From Minisyncoccota bacterium (lineage in GTDB: Bacteria; Patescibacteriota; Minisyncoccia; Minisyncoccales; GCA-002788555), in the NCBI GenBank assembly GCA_028697615.1, contig JAQVET010000027.1, positions 1-8,943 on the forward strand: a DNA stretch of 8,943 nt, in the 5' to 3' direction. Positions within the stretch are counted from its first letter, which is position 1, and the number at the start of each line of letters is the position of its first letter. The translations under genes and the position numbers were made by a program. Of the stretch, positions 4,820 through 8,943 are shown in pieces. A model generated the notes under the pieces. The model made no database searches. It worked only from the letters and a program-made list of their open reading frames with translations, and had not been told where the DNA came from.

Positions 4820-6790
4820 ATGTTCGAATTACACACCAATCTTAAACCCGCTGGTGGACAACCAGAGTGCATTAAAAAACTAACTAATAATATTAAAATA
4901 GGGAAAAGATTTAATACTCTCCTCGGAGTTACCGGCTCTGGAAAAACATTTGTAATGTCACATGTTATTAAAAATATCCAAAAGCCTACACTTATTCTTT
5001 CTCACAATAAAACACTTGCTGCCCAACTTTATCAAGAATTTAAAGAATTTTTCCCTGAAAACGCAGTTAATTATTTTGTTTCTTACTATGATTATTATCA
5101 ACCAGAAGCGTATATTCCTCAAACAGATACATATATAGAAAAAGACGCTAAAATTAATGAAACAATTGATAGATTAAGACATGAGGCAGTTCAAAATATT
5201 CTTACAAGAAATGATACAATTATTGTTGCTTCTGTTTCTGCAATCTATAATATTGGCTCTCCAGAGTACTATCAAAAAATATCTTTCACTCTTAAAAAAG
5301 GAACTAAAATTAAAAGAAGAGATCTTTTAAGGGTGCTGGTTAATCTTCAATATGAAAGAAATGATTTTGAGTTTTTACCAGGAAGATTTAGAATAATTGG
5401 CAATATTATTAACATTTTCTCGCCCACTGGAAAAGAAATTATAAAATTAGAATTACAAAATGATCAAATTTTTCGGATTCTTGTAAATAATAACGAAAAA
5501 ACAAAAACATTTTCTGAAATGACTTATGGAAAATTTAAAGAAGAAAAAGAAATTACAATTTTCCCAGCAAAATTTTGGGTCTCACCTCAAGATAAATTAG
5601 AAATCGCTTTAAAAAATATTGAGATCGAACTCTCAGAAAGATTAAAACAACTTAAAAAAGAAAAAAAATTTCTTGAAGCAGAACGTCTTAAAAAAAGAAC
5701 AGAATATGACCTATCAATGATTAGAGAAATTGGTTGGTGCAGTGGCATTGAAAATTACTCAGCACATCTTGAATTTAGAAAACCAGGATCACCTCCTTTT
5801 ACATTAATAGATTATTTTCCAAAAGATTTTATTACATTTATTGATGAATCTCATCAAACAATTCCTCAAATAAAGGCAATGTATGAGGGAGACAGAAAAA
5901 GAAAAGAAACATTAATTGAATACGGATTTCGCTTGCCATCCGCCCTTGATAATAGACCATTAAAATTTAATGAATTTATCAAAAAAGTAAAGCAAGTCGT
6001 CTTTGTTTCGGCTACACCTGGTAAATATGAAATGAAAAAAGCAAAAGAAGAAAATTCATTGGTTGAGCTTATTATTAGACCCACCGGTCTTCTTGATCCT
6101 AAAATTGAAATAAAACCTACAAAAAACCAAATTCAAGATTTAATAAAAGAAATTGAAAAAGCTATTTCACAAAAAGAAAGAGTTCTTGTGACTACTTTAA
6201 CTAAAAGATTGGCAGAAGATATCGCTGATTTTTTAAAAGAAAAAAAATTTAAAGTACACTATCTTCATTCTGAAATTAAAACATTAGATAGACCTGGTAT
6301 TTTAAGAGATTTACGTCTTGGAAAATATGATGTTATTGTGGGGATAAATCTTTTAAGAGAAGGCCTTGATCTTCCAGAAGTAGCGCTTGTCGCAATCTTA
6401 GACGCAGATAGAGAAGGTTTTTTAAGAAATGAAACAACACTAATTCAAACAATGGGAAGAGCAGCAAGGCATCCAAATGGTAGAGTTATTCTTTATGCTG
6501 ATAAAATTACAAAATCAATGGAAAAAGCAATTAAAGAAACAGAAAGAAGAAGAAAAATACAAAAGATTTATAATGAAAAACACCACATCAAGCCAGAAGC
6601 AATTCAAAAAGCAATAAGAGATTGGGGATTTGATCAAAAAGAAGAGGTGCTTCCCGAAGATATTTTAGAACTTGCTAAATTAAAAGATATAAAAGCATTA
6701 GAAAAAGAAATGAAAATTGCTGCACAAAATTTAGATTTTGAAAGAGCGGCAAAAATTAGAGATGAAATTTCTCAATTAAAAAAGCAATAG
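4820..6790 (+). CDS. uvrB: UvrABC system protein B (excision nuclease helicase subunit)
   Basis: UvrB is the damage-verifying, DNA-loading subunit of nucleotide excision repair. It receives damaged DNA from UvrA and recruits UvrC for incision. The protein has 656 residues (E. coli about 673) and is complete. The N-terminus aligns directly with the family (NLKPAGGQPECIKKL), supporting this ATG. Walker A GVTGSGKT is at 36-43. The DNA-gripping beta-hairpin region rich in Tyr (SYYDYYQPEAY) is at 88-98. YCSGIENYS appears as WCSGIENYS near 308. Walker B/DESH is at 342-345, the helicase motif GINLLREGLDLPE near 509, and arginine-finger motif VI QTMGRAAR at 543-550. The C-terminal UVR coiled hairpin, which contacts UvrC, is at about 620-655. 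No Shine-Dalgarno motif is seen: the upstream bases are an 8-bp tandem array. It ends 6 bp from the convergent gpsA. Confidence 0.98.
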   Translation: MFELHTNLKPAGGQPECIKKLTNNIKIGKRFNTLLGVTGSGKTFVMSHVIKNIQKPTLILSHNKTLAAQLYQEFKEFFPENAVNYFVSYYDYYQPEAYIPQTDTYIEKDAKINETIDRLRHEAVQNILTRNDTIIVASVSAIYNIGSPEYYQKISFTLKKGTKIKRRDLLRVLVNLQYERNDFEFLPGRFRIIGNIINIFSPTGKEIIKLELQNDQIFRILVNNNEKTKTFSEMTYGKFKEEKEITIFPAKFWVSPQDKLEIALKNIEIELSERLKQLKKEKKFLEAERLKKRTEYDLSMIREIGWCSGIENYSAHLEFRKPGSPPFTLIDYFPKDFITFIDESHQTIPQIKAMYEGDRKRKETLIEYGFRLPSALDNRPLKFNEFIKKVKQVVFVSATPGKYEMKKAKEENSLVELIIRPTGLLDPKIEIKPTKNQIQDLIKEIEKAISQKERVLVTTLTKRLAEDIADFLKEKKFKVHYLHSEIKTLDRPGILRDLRLGKYDVIVGINLLREGLDLPEVALVAILDADREGFLRNETTLIQTMGRAARHPNGRVILYADKITKSMEKAIKETERRRKIQKIYNEKHHIKPEAIQKAIRDWGFDQKEEVLPEDILELAKLKDIKALEKEMKIAAQNLDFERAAKIRDEISQLKKQ

Positions 6791-6796
6791 TATAAA

Positions 6797-7819
6797 TTAC
6801 TCTTTTTTCTTTGAACGAAGCATTAAATTTTTAAGTGCAACTCGAGGCGGTTTGTTTTTATATAAAACATCGTAAACCTCATTTGTTATCGGCATAGAAA
6901 CATTATAATTTTTACTTAATTTATAAACTGCCCGCACTGCAGTCACACCCTCAGGAATACCTCTTATTTTAGTTTTATCATTTATATCAAGCATCTCATT
7001 TAAAATATCTTCCATTTTTTCTCCCATACCAATTCTTTCACCAAATGTTCTATTGCGACTCTCAAAACTCATACACGTTGTTGCCAGGTCACCAAGACCA
7101 GAAATTCCAAAAAATGTTCTTTTTTTTGCACCCATTTTTATACCCAATCGTTGAATTTCAGCAAGTCCTCTTGTTAAAATTGCTGCTTTACTATTAGCTC
7201 CAAAACCAAGACCATCTGATATACCTGCTGCAATTGCAATAATATTTTTAAGTGCACCTCCCAATTCTACTCCCAATACATCATTATTTCTGTAAACCCT
7301 GAAATATTCAGTAAAAAAAATTTCTTGTAATTCTTTAGAAATTTTTTCATTTTTCGACGATATGACTGCTACTGTAGGAATTTCTCTTACTACCTCGTTA
7401 GCGATTGTTGGACCTGAAAGTACTGCAAAATTAATTAATCCAAATTCTTCTTTTATAATTTCAGATACTGTTTTTAAACTTCTATCCTCTATACCCTTAA
7501 TAACACTTACAAATATTTGTTTTTTGTTTTGAAAATTCACTTTTTTTAAAACAGAACGTAAAAATTTCGAAGGAATTGCTAAAATAACAACATCGGAATT
7601 AAGTATAACTTTATTTATGTCTTTTTCTATTTTAATTTTTTGAGGGATTTTTACCCCTGGTAAATATTTTATATTTTCTCTTTTTTCATCAAGAATTCGA
7701 AGATATTCAGGAAAATTACCCCAAAGTGTAACTGGATAACCCTTTTTTGAAAGCAAAATAGATAACGTCGTCCCCCAAGCGCCATCACCTAAAATTCCGA
7801 TTTTATAAATTTTATCCAT
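6797..7819 (-). CDS. gpsA: Glycerol-3-phosphate dehydrogenase [NAD(P)+]
   Basis: GpsA reduces dihydroxyacetone phosphate to sn-glycerol 3-phosphate, the backbone precursor of bacterial phospholipids; it is cytosolic. The protein has 340 residues, a normal length. Motifs seen: Rossmann dinucleotide loop ILGDGAWG ending at residue 16 (GxGxxG satisfied), VIKGIE at 106-111 with the conserved Lys108, and SGPTIANEV at 135-143. Further on are the catalytic-lysine segment ELGGALKN with Lys191, the GISGLGDLATTC segment at 238-249, and SRNRTFG at 254-260 for substrate phosphate binding. The C-terminal region IPEGVTAV (288-295) is also family-typical. The ATG lies 17 bp after the stop of the CAP-protein gene in the same direction, so the two may be cotranscribed. 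No Shine-Dalgarno motif is visible. The 3' end faces uvrB with 6 bp between. Confidence 0.97.
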   Translation of the reverse strand: MDKIYKIGILGDGAWGTTLSILLSKKGYPVTLWGNFPEYLRILDEKRENIKYLPGVKIPQKIKIEKDINKVILNSDVVILAIPSKFLRSVLKKVNFQNKKQIFVSVIKGIEDRSLKTVSEIIKEEFGLINFAVLSGPTIANEVVREIPTVAVISSKNEKISKELQEIFFTEYFRVYRNNDVLGVELGGALKNIIAIAAGISDGLGFGANSKAAILTRGLAEIQRLGIKMGAKKRTFFGISGLGDLATTCMSFESRNRTFGERIGMGEKMEDILNEMLDINDKTKIRGIPEGVTAVRAVYKLSKNYNVSMPITNEVYDVLYKNKPPRVALKNLMLRSKKKE

Positions 7820-7836
7820 AAATTAAAATATAATTA

Positions 7837-8943
7837 CTACTGGGATACACACTGATTAAATTCATTTACTTGTTGGTTATAATTTTTTAAATTTTTATTA
7901 AATTCAGATAATATATTTTGGAGATTATTAACTAAAGCATTGTATTCATTAATTTTTTTGTTAGTTAAACTATAATTTTGATTTAATTTTTGATTATATT
8001 CGTCGCTTATTTTTATTATTATATCTTGCCCCTCTTTTTGAAGTTTTTCTCCATTGGTCCAGTATTTTTCTGCTTCTTCTTTATTTAATGTTTCGTTATA
8101 AATTCTATCTCCTTGTTCTATTAAATCGTTACCCTGTTTTATTAAATTTGTACCTTCTTGAATTTTAGCCGTCCCCTCTTGATATATTTGATTCCATTCT
8201 TTTTGTAGATTTTCAATTTCAATTTTCAAATTATTAATCTTTTCTTGCAAGGCATTAATTTCTTTACGTTGATTTTCAATACTCAAAGATAAATTACTAT
8301 CTGGCACTGGACAATCAGAAAGAGGCCTTGCAAAAATTTGAACTATTAAAAATGTTTCTCTACCATTAAAAAAAGCTTTTTGAACATTTACACCAATTTC
8401 TTTAAATTTTGAATCTAAAATATTTGCTCTGTGTCCGGGGCTTGCCATCCAAGCCTTAACCACTTCATTTTCATTTGAAAAATTACCCAATGCTAAATTT
8501 TCTCCAAGATTTAAATATTGATAATTTACTTTTTCGACAAAATAAGATACGCTCAAACCTTCAGGAGAAATATGATCGAAATATTGATTTTTTACCATAT
8601 CAAGATTTTTTTGTTTTGCTGCTTCATCTAAAAAAATATTCTCACTTAATGGTTTGATCCCTGCATTTTCCCTCTCAATATTTGTAAAATAAATAATTTT
8701 ACTGGAGAGCAAATTTTCGACTAAAACATTATTTTCTTTAACCTCAAGTGGCCCTGGTAAACTTTCTTTTTTTTCTTCTTTTTGAATGGGTTCTTCTGAA
8801 ACTTTAGTTAAATTATCTGTTTCTACTTTTGGAGAACCAAATTTTGTCTGTGTGGGCATATTTGAAATAGAAGAAGCATTTTCTTCTTGTAAGGGAAGCT
8901 TTAAAAAAACAACACTCCCTGCAAAAATAATAACAATTAATAA
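7837..8943 (-). CDS. Secreted or membrane-anchored CAP/YkwD-family protein with coiled-coil tail (N-terminus beyond right edge)
   Basis: The frame stays open to the right edge, giving at least 368 residues. The Met at 8859 is internal: the 28 upstream codons in the window encode a hydrophobic stretch (LLIVIIFAGSVVFL), which looks like a signal peptide or anchor. Counting from that Met, a Glu/Lys/Pro-rich linker (about 10-45) is followed by a CAP domain (about 53-178). The CAP domain has NIERENAG, the YFDHISPEG motif with His96, GENLALGNF with Glu120, and SPGHRANIL with His143. These are the usual CAP cavity residues. A long coiled coil (about 190-335) follows, with glycine heptads at 227-254. 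Two cysteines flank the coil (183 and 337). CAP proteins are extracellular; the bacterial role is poorly defined, so no specific function is assigned. The gene ends with tandem stops TAG-TAA and lies 17 bp before gpsA. Confidence 0.9.
   Translation of the reverse strand, partial: LLIVIIFAGSVVFLKLPLQEENASSISNMPTQTKFGSPKVETDNLTKVSEEPIQKEEKKESLPGPLEVKENNVLVENLLSSKIIYFTNIERENAGIKPLSENIFLDEAAKQKNLDMVKNQYFDHISPEGLSVSYFVEKVNYQYLNLGENLALGNFSNENEVVKAWMASPGHRANILDSKFKEIGVNVQKAFFNGRETFLIVQIFARPLSDCPVPDSNLSLSIENQRKEINALQEKINNLKIEIENLQKEWNQIYQEGTAKIQEGTNLIKQGNDLIEQGDRIYNETLNKEEAEKYWTNGEKLQKEGQDIIIKISDEYNQKLNQNYSLTNKKINEYNALVNNLQNILSEFNKNLKNYNQQVNEFNQCVSQ
8098..8181 (-). repeat. Four glycine-bearing heptads within the CAP protein coiled coil
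   Basis: Residues 227-254 (counted from the internal Met at 8859) read QEGTAKI, QEGTNLI, KQGNDLI, EQGDRIY: four contiguous 7-residue units. Each has Gly at position 3 and a large hydrophobic residue at position 7. Two more Gly spaced by seven (270 and 277) occur further on. Glycine at a fixed heptad position is unusual in a plain coiled coil and suggests close helix packing. Confidence 0.8.

Noticed and set aside
5866..6084. Minus-strand ORF of 72 codons
   Set aside because: It is antisense within the well-conserved uvrB reading frame.
8475..8657. Plus-strand ORF of 60 codons
   Set aside because: It is antisense inside the CAP domain coding region, with no independent support.
1..8943. CRISPR array, insertion sequence or prophage signals
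   Set aside because: No spaced identical repeats of 25-40 bp, no transposase or integrase, and no terminal inverted repeats with target duplication were seen.

Overview
The window is AT-rich, with very low-GC protein genes, and uses standard codons (stops are TAG, TAA and TAG; no in-frame TGA is needed). The gene content and style suggest a small-genome bacterium, most likely a Candidate Phyla Radiation (Patescibacteria) lineage of the Parcubacteria type. This rests on three things: AT-rich protein genes beside conserved rRNA, start codons with no visible Shine-Dalgarno sequence, and a secreted CAP-domain protein with a long coiled coil. The lineage is an inference, not a database result.

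Layout. On the minus strand, 1-725 is the 5' part of mreC (cell-shape factor, running off the left edge). Positions 726-943 are a spacer with a candidate mreC promoter. Positions 991-1111 are 5S rRNA and about 1163-4188 are 23S rRNA, also on the minus strand. Both rRNAs are enclosed in long complementary flanks that form processing stems lying only 3 nt apart. A good sigma70-type promoter (TTGACT, 17 bp, TAAAAT; 4415-4443) lies upstream of 23S. A leader of about 220 nt separates it from the mature 23S end. The leader holds a terminator-like hairpin and a competing upstream helix. No 16S rRNA or tRNA lies between this promoter and 23S, and the next gene upstream is divergent, so the 23S-5S pair is a separate transcription unit unlinked from 16S.

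Positions 4444-4819 are a very AT-rich divergent spacer ending in eight degenerate 8-bp tandem units directly before the uvrB start. uvrB (4820-6790, plus strand) is complete and encodes the nucleotide-excision-repair helicase subunit. It meets gpsA (6797-7819, minus; glycerol-3-phosphate dehydrogenase) tail to tail with 6 bp between. Upstream of gpsA and in the same direction is a gene for a membrane-anchored or secreted CAP/YkwD-family protein with a coiled-coil tail. Its N-terminus runs off the right edge: the reading frame stays open to 8943 and encodes a hydrophobic segment.

The proteins are housekeeping or cell-envelope functions (shape, phospholipid precursor, extracellular CAP protein, DNA repair). 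The most unusual material is non-coding: the free-standing 23S-5S unit with its leader, nested processing stems and rRNA expansion hairpins, and the tandem 8-mer array in front of uvrB.
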